NCBI GenBank assembly: GCA_040757115.1
Contig: JBFLYA010000097.1
Coordinates: 1 to 13,918, forward strand
Reading direction: 5' to 3'
DNA length: 13,918 nucleotides
DNA from: a bacterium
GTDB lineage: Bacteria; UBA9089; CG2-30-40-21; SBAY01
The notes under the pieces were generated by a model. It ran no database searches, had not been told where the DNA came from, and saw only the letters and a program-made list of their open reading frames with translations. Both the position numbers and the translations under genes were made by a program. The stretch's first letter is position 1; every line of letters begins with the position of its first letter. Shown piece by piece: positions 6,937 through 13,670 of this stretch.

Positions 6937-8040
6937 TTAACCTTTTCTTTTATATGGGAAAATGGTCAGCCGTGCCCCAAAGTAGCCGATTACAGAAAAT
7001 CCATCTTTTGTTTTTATAAAACCTAAATCAAATCCTATAAATCGCTCAATAGAGGTGTTTATGACTAAAGTAGAACCAGAATCAAGTGGGCTAAAACCTT
7101 CGATATTAATCCGACGGTTAAAAAGTTTTGTTTCAAAGCCAAATATAAGTGTTTTATTAGAGGTTACAGCCATATACTTTGATAACGGATTTACCAATTT
7201 CCCGATTTCACCAGACATCACACCTAAATGATATTTTTTGTTTTTGAATTCTTTACTAAAGATAAGATATGGGAATCCAAATCTATCTGACTTACCTGAG
7301 AATTCACCACCCATTTGAGCCGGAGTAGATGCCGCCCCCTGAAGGACTAAAAACCACTCATATCCACATCCAACATTGGGGATTTGTGTTTTCTCTTTCA
7401 GCAAAGAGAATTTAAAATCAGCGGATAAAAATAAAAATTTAATTGGTTCAAAAAGTCCACTATCTTTTTTCCTTCCTTCATCATACTTATATTTATACCA
7501 TAATTCCCCAATATAATAAGCAATTAAAAAATCTGTATTAAATCCTAATTTATCATCCCTTCTATAAGCCGTGGGGATGAGCATCAATCCTGTATCTAAA
7601 AGAGTATCTGTGCCAGGTTCAGCCGTTACCGTTCCAATAGTCAAAGTGCCGGATAAAGGTGCAGTTGTTTGAGTTCCTGCAGACAAAGTTATTGTTGCTG
7701 GTATAATTTCCTGGGTTGAACTACCTACTGGCGTCCGTGTGCCACTATCAAGACCTGTTGTTCCCACAACTTCTATGGTTGTTACAGTCCCTTTGAGTTC
7801 TTGAGATTCTAATGTGGTGGTTGTTGTTACATCTGGAGATGAGGTAGTTTCAGGCTCGCTGGGAAGATTTACATCTTCTTCTTGTATGGTTGGTGTGCCC
7901 GTCTGAATTGTCTCCGTCCCTGTCAACACACTAATTTCCTCTTCTTCTTCTTTCAATGGCATCTTCTCATCTAATTCTTGACAAAAAGATACCCCTGCCA
8001 TTGAAATAAAAAGGCATAAACATAAAATTTTATGAAACAT
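6937..8040 (-). CDS. Secreted protein: Thr/Glu-rich linker plus beta-rich, outer-membrane-like domain
   Basis: I do not recognise the family. Residues 1-20 (MFHKILCLCLFISMAGVSFC) form a signal peptide, with cleavage probably close to QELDE; the cysteine is not in a good lipobox, so a lipoprotein is less likely. About residues 22-150 are low-complexity and rich in Thr, Ser, Glu and Gly, like an extended spacer. From about 152 to the end, alternating aromatic and polar stretches (for example LIAYYIGELWYKYKYDEG and the C-terminal YFGARLTIFPYK) suggest an antiparallel beta-barrel or beta-sandwich in the outer membrane. It is the first gene of a transcript with lpxK, which supports an envelope role. 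A TTGACA/TAAAAT promoter lies so close to the ATG that the mRNA would have almost no leader. Confidence 0.75.
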   Translation of the reverse strand: MFHKILCLCLFISMAGVSFCQELDEKMPLKEEEEEISVLTGTETIQTGTPTIQEEDVNLPSEPETTSSPDVTTTTTLESQELKGTVTTIEVVGTTGLDSGTRTPVGSSTQEIIPATITLSAGTQTTAPLSGTLTIGTVTAEPGTDTLLDTGLMLIPTAYRRDDKLGFNTDFLIAYYIGELWYKYKYDEGRKKDSGLFEPIKFLFLSADFKFSLLKEKTQIPNVGCGYEWFLVLQGAASTPAQMGGEFSGKSDRFGFPYLIFSKEFKNKKYHLGVMSGEIGKLVNPLSKYMAVTSNKTLIFGFETKLFNRRINIEGFSPLDSGSTLVINTSIERFIGFDLGFIKTKDGFSVIGYFGARLTIFPYKRKG

Positions 8041-8047
8041 ATTATAT

Positions 8048-8076
8048 ATTTTACACCTTAATCATCACTTTGTCAA
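8048..8076 (-). promoter_or_regulatory. Promoter for the secreted-protein/lpxK transcript
   Basis: Minus strand TTGACA (8076-8071), a 17-bp spacer and TAAAAT (8053-8048). The ATG at 8040 is 7 nt after the -10 box, so transcription would begin at or next to the start codon. The nearest Shine-Dalgarno-like AAGGTG is 13 nt upstream of the ATG and would not be transcribed from this promoter. Confidence 0.7.
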
Positions 8077-8093
8077 CAAACTTTTGCACAAAA

Positions 8094-8552
8094 GTAACTA
8101 TTCACCGCAGAGACACGGAGACACAGAGAAAAAATTAAAATCTATTGGCTATACGCTTAATTCCATCTCTTAGAACAGAAACATTAAAATTGATCAATAA
8201 ACCTATCCTTTTATTCATCATTTTTAGATAGGTTAAAAGTTGAGCTTCGTGAATCGGAAGTAGTTGCTCGACTGCTTTTAATTCTACGATAACTTTTTCT
8301 TCAACTAAAAGATCTATCCGGTATCCACAATCTAATTTAAATCCTTTATATATTACAGGTAATTCAACTTGTCTTTTGAAAGCTAACCCCACCATAGATA
8401 GTTCATAACATAAACACTCTTCATATGCAGATTCTAATAGACCTGGACCTAATGTCTTATGTATTTCAATTGCTGCACCAATAATTTTTTCTGTTATCTG
8501 ATTTATTTCCATGTTTTCTCTGTTCCTCTGCGTCTCTGCGGTGAATAGTTAC
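8094..8552 (-). mobile_element. Terminal-inverted-repeat cassette carrying a GxxExxY gene (459 bp)
   Basis: The left end (8094-8131) and right end (complement of 8552-8515) are inverted repeats. The outermost 21 bp, from GTAACTATTCACCGCAGAGA, are identical, and the match continues imperfectly as GCAGAG-rich sequence for about 17 bp more. The only gene inside is the GxxExxY ORF, which starts and stops just within the arms. It has no transposase. No clear target duplication was found (left flank ACAAAA, right flank CAATAA). A second unit at 9792-9999 has the same arms and the same gene edges but no gene. Confidence 0.85.
8135..8512 (-). CDS. GxxExxY protein, PD-(D/E)XK nuclease-like
   Basis: A small 125-residue protein of the GxxExxY family. 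The name-giving motif is G24-LL-E27-SA-Y30 in [13 protein letters not shown]. Asp67 in CGYRIDLLV, then E77-x-K79 in VIVELKA, and Gln91 in [10 protein letters not shown], fit the active-site layout of PD-(D/E)XK nuclease folds. Its substrate is not known to me, and nuclease activity is inferred from fold residues only. Length appears complete. The ATG sits 2 bp inside the gene-side end of one repeat arm, whose AGAGGAA may act as a weak ribosome site. The gene fills a terminal-inverted-repeat cassette lying between two divergent host promoters. A plus-oriented relic of the same gene unit is seen at 9814-9999. Confidence 0.93.
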   Translation of the reverse strand: MEINQITEKIIGAAIEIHKTLGPGLLESAYEECLCYELSMVGLAFKRQVELPVIYKGFKLDCGYRIDLLVEEKVIVELKAVEQLLPIHEAQLLTYLKMMNKRIGLLINFNVSVLRDGIKRIANRF

Positions 8553-8571
8553 CAATAAGTATTCAAAAATA

Positions 8572-8600
8572 TTGACAATATTAAAATTTTGTGGTATAAT
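8572..8600 (+). promoter_or_regulatory. Perfect consensus promoter for etfA
   Basis: TTGACA (8572-8577), a 17-bp spacer and TATAAT (8595-8600). The etfA ATG at 8611 is only 10 nt after the -10 box, so the leader would be about 3-4 nt. The -35 box is 19 bp from the end of the GxxExxY cassette. Confidence 0.85.
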
Positions 8601-8610
8601 ACAGGTCAAG

Positions 8611-9795
8611 ATGAATAATATTTTGGTTATGGAAGATAAATGTATCAGTTGTGAAGAATGTATCAAGGTGTGTCCTTTTGGTATAATTGCGTTAGCGGCG
8701 GATAAAGCGACAATAGGAGCGGGGTGCAATTTATGTGGAATATGTGTTGATGCCTGTCCTACAGGGGCTATTGTGATGACAGGGAAGGTTGAGGTAAAAA
8801 GCACGAATGATTATAAAGGTGTGTGGATATTTGCAGAACAACATTTTAACAATTTAGCCACGGTATCATTAGAACTCCTTGGAGTAGGAAGGAAATTAGC
8901 CGATAATTTACAGGTAGAGCTGAGTGCTGTGTTTTTAGGAAGTAGAATCGAAGAATTTTGTCCTCAATTAATTGCCTCAGGAGCAGATAAGGTTTATTTA
9001 TTGGATTCGGAGATTCTGGCAAATTATTGTGAAGATACATATACAAAGGCAATAGTTGATTTAATTTTAGAGTATAAACCAGAGATTTTTTTGTTGGGCG
9101 CAACTAATAGTGGACGGGCTTTGGCGCCAGGAATAGCGGCAAGATTAAAAACAGGACTAACCGCTGATTGCACTGAACTTAAAATAGATGAAGAAGGTAA
9201 ATTTCTTCAAACAAGACCAGCATTTGGTGGTAATTTGATGGCAACTATTATCACCCCCAATCATAGACCACAAATGGCAACAGTCCGACCAAGGGTAATG
9301 AGCAAACCTATCCCGATAGTTGAACGAACTGGAGAGATTATTAGAATAAAACCCAATGTTATGCAGGAAGATATGAGAACTAAGATAGTAAATTGGGTTA
9401 AGGAGATAAATGAAGATGTAAATTTAGAAGAGGCTGATATTGTCGTTGCCGGAGGAAGGGGATTACAGGAGGCAAAGAACTTTGAATTAATTTCAGACCT
9501 GGCTAAGGTTTTAGGGGGAGCAGTAGCGGCCTCACGAGCCGCAGTAGATGCCGGCTGGATTTCTCATCATCATCAGGTTGGTCAAACAGGAAAAACTATC
9601 TGCCCAAAACTTTATATTGCTTGTGGTATCTCCGGAGCTATTCAACACTTAGTTGGAATGCAAACTTCAGATTGTATTGTGGCTATAAATAAAGATAAAG
9701 ACGCCCCTATCTTTGATGTCGCCAGCTATGGAATCGTGGGTAACCTATTTGAAATACTTCCGGTTTTAATTGAAGAATTTAAAAAAAATCTGTAA
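8611..9795 (+). CDS. etfA: Electron transfer flavoprotein alpha subunit with N-terminal 2[4Fe-4S] ferredoxin domain
   Basis: A 394-residue fusion. Residues 1-55 form a bacterial ferredoxin domain with two CxxCxxCxxxCP clusters (Cys 11, 14, 17, 21 and 39, 42, 45, 49). The rest is EtfA, with GRALAPGIAARL and the FAD-binding C-terminal domain: SRAAVDAGW near 308-316, GQTGKT, and PKLYIACGISGAIQHL from 332. Ferredoxin-fused EtfA occurs in anaerobic bifurcating systems such as the caffeyl-CoA reductase and lactate dehydrogenase Etfs. The start at 8611 was preferred because the longer TTG frame from 8572 begins in the -35 box, and MNNILVMEDKCISC is a normal ferredoxin opening. No etfB or dehydrogenase is adjacent, which is unusual since etfB and etfA normally sit together. 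The TAA stop lies within the terminal repeat of the next element. Confidence 0.95.
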   Translation: MNNILVMEDKCISCEECIKVCPFGIIALAADKATIGAGCNLCGICVDACPTGAIVMTGKVEVKSTNDYKGVWIFAEQHFNNLATVSLELLGVGRKLADNLQVELSAVFLGSRIEEFCPQLIASGADKVYLLDSEILANYCEDTYTKAIVDLILEYKPEIFLLGATNSGRALAPGIAARLKTGLTADCTELKIDEEGKFLQTRPAFGGNLMATIITPNHRPQMATVRPRVMSKPIPIVERTGEIIRIKPNVMQEDMRTKIVNWVKEINEDVNLEEADIVVAGGRGLQEAKNFELISDLAKVLGGAVAASRAAVDAGWISHHHQVGQTGKTICPKLYIACGISGAIQHLVGMQTSDCIVAINKDKDAPIFDVASYGIVGNLFEILPVLIEEFKKNL

Positions 9796-9999
9796 CCGTT
9801 CAGGTAGTCCTTTACCGCAGAGACGCAGAGGAACAGAGAAAACATAGAAATAAAGTAACTATTCAGCCACTGATTAACACGGATTAGCACGGATAAAAAA
9901 TAAAATCAGTGTTTCATCTGTGTCCATCTGTGGCTGAATAGTTATCAATAAATTTTAATTTTTTCTCTGCGTCTCTGTGTCTCTGCGGTGAACGGTTAC
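9792..9999 (+). mobile_element. ORF-less relic of the GxxExxY cassette
   Basis: The ends GTAACCGTTCA (9792-9802) and TGAACGGTTAC (9989-9999) are perfect inverted repeats. Bases 9814-9854 match the start side of the 8094-8552 cassette at 40 of 41 positions. This includes the first codons of the gene, with its ATG changed to ATA. Bases 9946-9999 match the end side at 49 of 54 positions, including the last codons and TAA stop. Everything between is gone and replaced by a different inverted-repeat element (9855-9945). Compared with the intact cassette, 12 bp are inserted after the left terminus. The orientation is opposite to the intact cassette, so the two flank etfA head to head. This element fills most of the stretch 9796-10095. 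Confidence 0.85.
9855..9945. mobile_element. Nested 91-bp GTAACTATTCA-ended element
   Basis: The ends GTAACTATTCAGCCAC (9855-9870) and GTGGCTGAATAGTTAT (9930-9945) are inverted repeats with one end mismatch. The left half is nearly the same as 13671-13711 and the right end of 2996-3192; here the long 7-bp array is missing, so it looks like a short deletion form. It lies precisely between the two remaining edges of the GxxExxY gene. Confidence 0.85.
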
Positions 10000-10043
10000 G
10001 GCGAGGGATTAAGAAAAACAGAAAATAGCAGGCAGATATAATT

Positions 10044-10071
10044 CTGACTACTAACTACTGTCTACTGACTA
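10044..10071. repeat. Four-unit 7-bp tandem array (CTRWCTA)
   Basis: The units CTGACTA, CTAACTA, CTGTCTA and CTGACTA end 24 bp before the start codon at 10096. A TATAAT hexamer lies just ahead (10037-10042) but has no convincing -35 partner, so the array may sit in the leader of the downstream operon. Confidence 0.75.
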
Positions 10072-10095
10072 CTATATTTAGTGAGGTAAGGAAAA

Positions 10096-10533
10096 ATGAT
10101 TCATAAAGAAGATTCAATCTTAATTAATCAGAATATAATTGCAACCTTTAAAGTCGCTAAAGATATTGAAAGACTCTCAAGTTTTATCCCGGAATATAAA
10201 CAGGTGAAAATTATAAGTAAAGAAAACAATAAAATGGTGCTTGAGGCAAAAATTAAAATCTTTGGATTTGTGCCAATTACCTATATATCTACCGGGCTAA
10301 TTACGGAAAATAAATCAATCAAGTATGAACAGATTAAAGGACCTTTAAAGGGTTTGCAGACAGAATGGAAATTTGAAGAAATAGGAAATGCAACTAAACT
10401 AACTATAATCCATGATATTGATATAAAAATACATAGAATAGAAAAGTTGATTTATAATTTATGTATTAAAAAACTTGCTAATGAAGTATTAGTAAGTATG
10501 AAAAAAGAATTAGAAAGGGGTGATTTAAAATGA
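10096..10533 (+). CDS. SRPBCC-superfamily (START/COQ10/CoxG-like) protein
   Basis: A cytoplasmic 145-residue protein with no signal or membrane segment. The order of a short strand, a helix (VAKDIERLSSFIPEYKQVKI), several strands and a long C-terminal helix (about 115-140) matches SRPBCC folds, which bind hydrophobic ligands in a deep pocket. The phrase EYKQVKIISKENNKMVLEAK is typical of the COQ10/CoxG branch. The ligand cannot be read from the sequence. GAGG (10083-10086) and AAGGA (10088-10092) precede the ATG. Its stop overlaps the next start as ATGA, and that gene overlaps the kinase gene the same way, so the three are translationally coupled. A lipid or quinone ligand would suit a neighbour that methylates membrane molecules, but this is inference. 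Confidence 0.75.
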   Translation: MIHKEDSILINQNIIATFKVAKDIERLSSFIPEYKQVKIISKENNKMVLEAKIKIFGFVPITYISTGLITENKSIKYEQIKGPLKGLQTEWKFEEIGNATKLTIIHDIDIKIHRIEKLIYNLCIKKLANEVLVSMKKELERGDLK

Positions 10534-11108
10534 ATTTTACCTTTATCTATGTTGCCTTCCTCATTATATCAACTGTATATCGGTTGAGGAGAATAACCAA
10601 ATCATATGCTGAAGAACCAAGACCAGGTAAGGTTTATATGCCGATAAGTTATGCTATCTTACTTCTCCTTTACCTTTTAATCTGGACCGGTTCTGTGGTC
10701 GAATATTTTTATCTCCATATTCAGAAGGTTAATTTAATAATTAGTGGGATTGGTTTTTTAATGTATGTCAGTGTGATTCCATTACGCGATTATGCCGCAC
10801 AAACCCTGGGTAAATATTTAAGTCCGGATATTAAAATTGTAGAAGGGCATAAATTAATTAAGGAAGGACTTTATAAATACATAAGACATCCCCTGGCACT
10901 ATCTGCTATCATTGAGGTTGTTGGCATTACCCTTATTCCCAATTCTTACTATTCATTTCTTGCCGCCTTATTTATCTTTCTCCCATATATGCTTTTCAGA
11001 ATCCACTTAGAAGAAAAAGCATTGACTGAAAAATTTGGTCAAGAATATATTGATTACAAAAAAGAAGTGTCGGCATTTTTACCTTTTAAAAAGAGGATTT
11101 CAAAATGA
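10530..11108 (+). CDS. ICMT/PEMT-like integral membrane methyltransferase
   Basis: A 192-residue membrane protein with four to five helices (about 3-19, 36-60, 67-86, 121-156). The S-adenosylmethionine-binding signature of isoprenylcysteine carboxyl methyltransferase and phospholipid N-methyltransferases is clear: GLYKYIRHPLAL with Arg119-His120-Pro121, then HLEEKALTEKFGQEYIDYKKEV with Glu161-Glu162 and the closing FG.EY..Y pattern. The usual Tyr after RHP is replaced by Leu-Ala. Bacterial members methylate lipids, quinones or other small membrane substrates, and the target here is unknown. The start overlaps the SRPBCC stop (ATGA, 10530-10533) and the stop overlaps the kinase start (ATGA, 11105-11108). 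Confidence 0.87.
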   Translation: MNFTFIYVAFLIISTVYRLRRITKSYAEEPRPGKVYMPISYAILLLLYLLIWTGSVVEYFYLHIQKVNLIISGIGFLMYVSVIPLRDYAAQTLGKYLSPDIKIVEGHKLIKEGLYKYIRHPLALSAIIEVVGITLIPNSYYSFLAALFIFLPYMLFRIHLEEKALTEKFGQEYIDYKKEVSAFLPFKKRISK

Positions 11109-13639
11109 CTTTTTATCCAATTACATTAGGTTTGGTTAGCTTCATCAATCTATTTTTAGCTCTATTTGTTTTTACTAAAAATGTTCAATCTGAGAAAAAT
11201 AAGTCATTTGCCTTCTTTGAAACCTGCCTTGCTGTCTGGGGTAGTGGGATGTTGATTATGACCGTTGCTAAAGATAAAGAAACAGCAATGTTGGGTGTAA
11301 CTATTCTCCATCTTGGGCTTTTGTTTAGCTTTTCAAGCTTTCTTAATTTTGTCTTAGCCATTACAGATGACCAGACTAATCTAAATAGAAAGATATGTTT
11401 TCTCGCCTACCTCTTAGGTCTATTTTTTAACATTATTGATAAAATACCTCTGTTGGCGGTAGTTTCGGATGTAACTATTACCTTTGGGACTTACCAACCT
11501 ATTACCGGACCATCAGGACCTCTTTTCAACCTGATGTTTCTCTCCTTTATGTCTTATGCAATTTTACTCCTCTACAAAAAATATAGAAAAACAGACTCAT
11601 TCTTAGAAAAGAATCGTCTAAAATACATCTTTTTTGGTATGGTAGTGGTAATATTAAGTAGTCTATCTAATATCCTTTTAGTTATGGGAATAAAGATATA
11701 TCCTCTGGCTCATCTGGGGCTTACCATTTATGCCTTAATGGTTACATATAGTATTGTTAAATATCGATTAATGGACATTACCATTATCATTCAGAAAGGA
11801 CTTATCTATTCATTACTAACGGCATTAGTTACCGCTATCTGGCTATTAGCCATATTTACCTTTGAAGTGCTTTTGCACTTTGAGACACTCTCTGCTCGAA
11901 TACTGACGATAATTATTATCATCCTTATATTTCAACCCGTAAGAGAAAAAATCCAGCTAATTGTAGATAAGATGTTTTATCGGGAAAGACATGACCTGCA
12001 AGAACTCTTAAAAAAAGTAACCGGGGAAATATCTACAATTATTAGCCGCGATACCTTGATGTCATCAATACTTAATACAATTAACCATACCCTTCACCCT
12101 GTCTTTGTCCAGTTATTACTTTTAGAGGAATCTGAAAGGGTCTATAAACCAGAATTTGGACTCGGTGAGAACGATAAATCTATTATTATACAACAGGATG
12201 AGCCTATCGTGGCGTGGTTTAAGAATGAAAAAAGGGAATTATTACAGGAAGAGGTAAGGGAGAATCCTGAATTTAACGGGATGAGGGCAGTAGTAACCCA
12301 GGCTATTGAAAGATTTAAAGCAATTGTTTCTATCCCAATTATTTTTAAAGAAAACTTAATTGGGATATTAAATTTAGGGCCGAAATTAAGTCAGACACCA
12401 TATAATCAAGATGAATTGACCTTTCTTACTACCTTATGTAATGAGGTTGCGGTTGCCTTAGAAAATACAAAACTATATACTGACCTTCAAAAAGAGACTA
12501 TAAAACTACAAAATTTAACCCAGGACCTAAAAATAGCCAATAAATCTAAATCTGCCTTTTTGAATATTGTTTCCCATGAATTACGCACTCCACTAACGGT
12601 AATTATGGGTTATGCGAGTTTGTTGTCTAATAAAGCCCTCGGTGAAATCACAACAGAGCAAGAAAAATCTGTTAAAATTATGCTGGACAAATGCAGACAC
12701 CTGAATGAACTAATCGGTGATATCTTAGACCTGTCTAAAATCGAACGAGGGAAAAAATATGAATTAAAAAAACAGCCTGTTGACTTTAGAAAGATAATCG
12801 AAGAAACTGTATTGATTTTTACCCCATCTGCCAGGGAAAAACAAATCTCTATTCAGACAGAAGTAGCCCCCAATATCCCTGTAGTGTGGTATGACCCGGA
12901 GATAGCAAAGGAGATTTTTAGTAAATTGGTCGATAATGCAATAAAATTTACACCCGCTATGGGGAAAATAACCATCAGATTTGAAGATAAAGATAATTAT
13001 TTGCAAGGTTGTGTAGAAGATACGGGAATTGGGATTAAACCCGAAAATCTCAATAAGATATTTGAACGGTTTTATCAGGTGGATATGTCTGATACCAGGA
13101 AATATGAAGGCACAGGACTGGGACTATCCATCGTCAAAGAGGTATTGGAAGATTCTGGTGGCAGTATCAAAGTAGAATCACAAGAAGATATTGGTAGTAA
13201 GTTTATATTTACCATACCCAGAGAAGAAGTACCAGAAGAAGAACTACCGAAAATAAAATTAAAGGGGAAAATACCATCAGAAACAAAAATTTTAATGGCA
13301 GATGAGGATTATGATAATTTAAAACTCGCCGAGTTATATTTAAAAACCAATGGTTATAAAATAGATATTGTCCAGGATGGTTTAGAGGCATTAAAAATGT
13401 TAGATAAAGAAAAACCTAATTTAGTCATAGTCAGCCTTAAACTTCCGAAGATAAATGGTTATAATATTGTCCATATCTTGAGAGAGCATAAAGAGACAAA
13501 GGATATTCCACTGATTATGTTGGTTCCGCTGGCAGAGGAGGAAAATTTACCCACGATTTACAAAGCCGGAGCAACCACCCACCTTTTTAAGCCTTTTGAT
13601 TTTAAAAATTTGATGGAGAAGGTCGCAGAATTTTGTTGA
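11105..13639 (+). CDS. Multi-pass membrane hybrid histidine kinase (TM-GAF-HisKA-HATPase-pseudoreceiver)
   Basis: An 844-residue sensor kinase. Residues 1 to about 280 hold roughly nine membrane segments, the last followed by FQPVREKIQLIVDKMFYRER, a linker common in 7TM-type kinases. A GAF domain spans about 313-455 and a coiled coil about 455-485. HisKA has the phospho-acceptor His491 in SHELRTPL. The ATPase domain shows the N box DNAIKF (Asn611), DTGIGI (639-644) and GTGLGLSI. The C-terminal receiver (729-844) keeps the acidic cluster D733-E734-D735 and Lys829 (FKPF). Its phospho-acceptor Asp is Ser777 (VIVSLKLP) and the switch Thr/Ser is Val807, so it should not be phosphorylated in the normal way. 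It is the third gene of the coupled operon. No separate response regulator is nearby, so the output partner is unknown. Confidence 0.95.
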   Translation: MTFYPITLGLVSFINLFLALFVFTKNVQSEKNKSFAFFETCLAVWGSGMLIMTVAKDKETAMLGVTILHLGLLFSFSSFLNFVLAITDDQTNLNRKICFLAYLLGLFFNIIDKIPLLAVVSDVTITFGTYQPITGPSGPLFNLMFLSFMSYAILLLYKKYRKTDSFLEKNRLKYIFFGMVVVILSSLSNILLVMGIKIYPLAHLGLTIYALMVTYSIVKYRLMDITIIIQKGLIYSLLTALVTAIWLLAIFTFEVLLHFETLSARILTIIIIILIFQPVREKIQLIVDKMFYRERHDLQELLKKVTGEISTIISRDTLMSSILNTINHTLHPVFVQLLLLEESERVYKPEFGLGENDKSIIIQQDEPIVAWFKNEKRELLQEEVRENPEFNGMRAVVTQAIERFKAIVSIPIIFKENLIGILNLGPKLSQTPYNQDELTFLTTLCNEVAVALENTKLYTDLQKETIKLQNLTQDLKIANKSKSAFLNIVSHELRTPLTVIMGYASLLSNKALGEITTEQEKSVKIMLDKCRHLNELIGDILDLSKIERGKKYELKKQPVDFRKIIEETVLIFTPSAREKQISIQTEVAPNIPVVWYDPEIAKEIFSKLVDNAIKFTPAMGKITIRFEDKDNYLQGCVEDTGIGIKPENLNKIFERFYQVDMSDTRKYEGTGLGLSIVKEVLEDSGGSIKVESQEDIGSKFIFTIPREEVPEEELPKIKLKGKIPSETKILMADEDYDNLKLAELYLKTNGYKIDIVQDGLEALKMLDKEKPNLVIVSLKLPKINGYNIVHILREHKETKDIPLIMLVPLAEEENLPTIYKAGATTHLFKPFDFKNLMEKVAEFC

Positions 13640-13670
13640 CATAATCAATGATTAGTGATAAACTTTACTC

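Noticed and set aside
8088-8558. Target-site duplication around the GxxExxY cassette
   Set aside because: The flanks ACAAAA and CAATAA do not form a convincing direct repeat.
8572-8610. TTG start extending etfA by 13 residues
   Set aside because: The TTG is the first half of the -35 box, and the added residues are not part of any ferredoxin fold.
8466-8804. 112-codon minus-strand frame overlapping the ferredoxin part of etfA
   Set aside because: It is antisense to etfA and continues out of frame through the cassette arm into the GxxExxY gene, so it is a shadow.
10037-10042. TATAAT as -10 box of the kinase operon
   Set aside because: There is no -35-like hexamer at 16-18 bp upstream (the sequence there is A-rich), so I do not call a promoter.
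13640-13670. TAATCAATGATTA palindrome after the kinase gene as a terminator
   Set aside because: The stem is AT-only and short and is not followed by a T-run.
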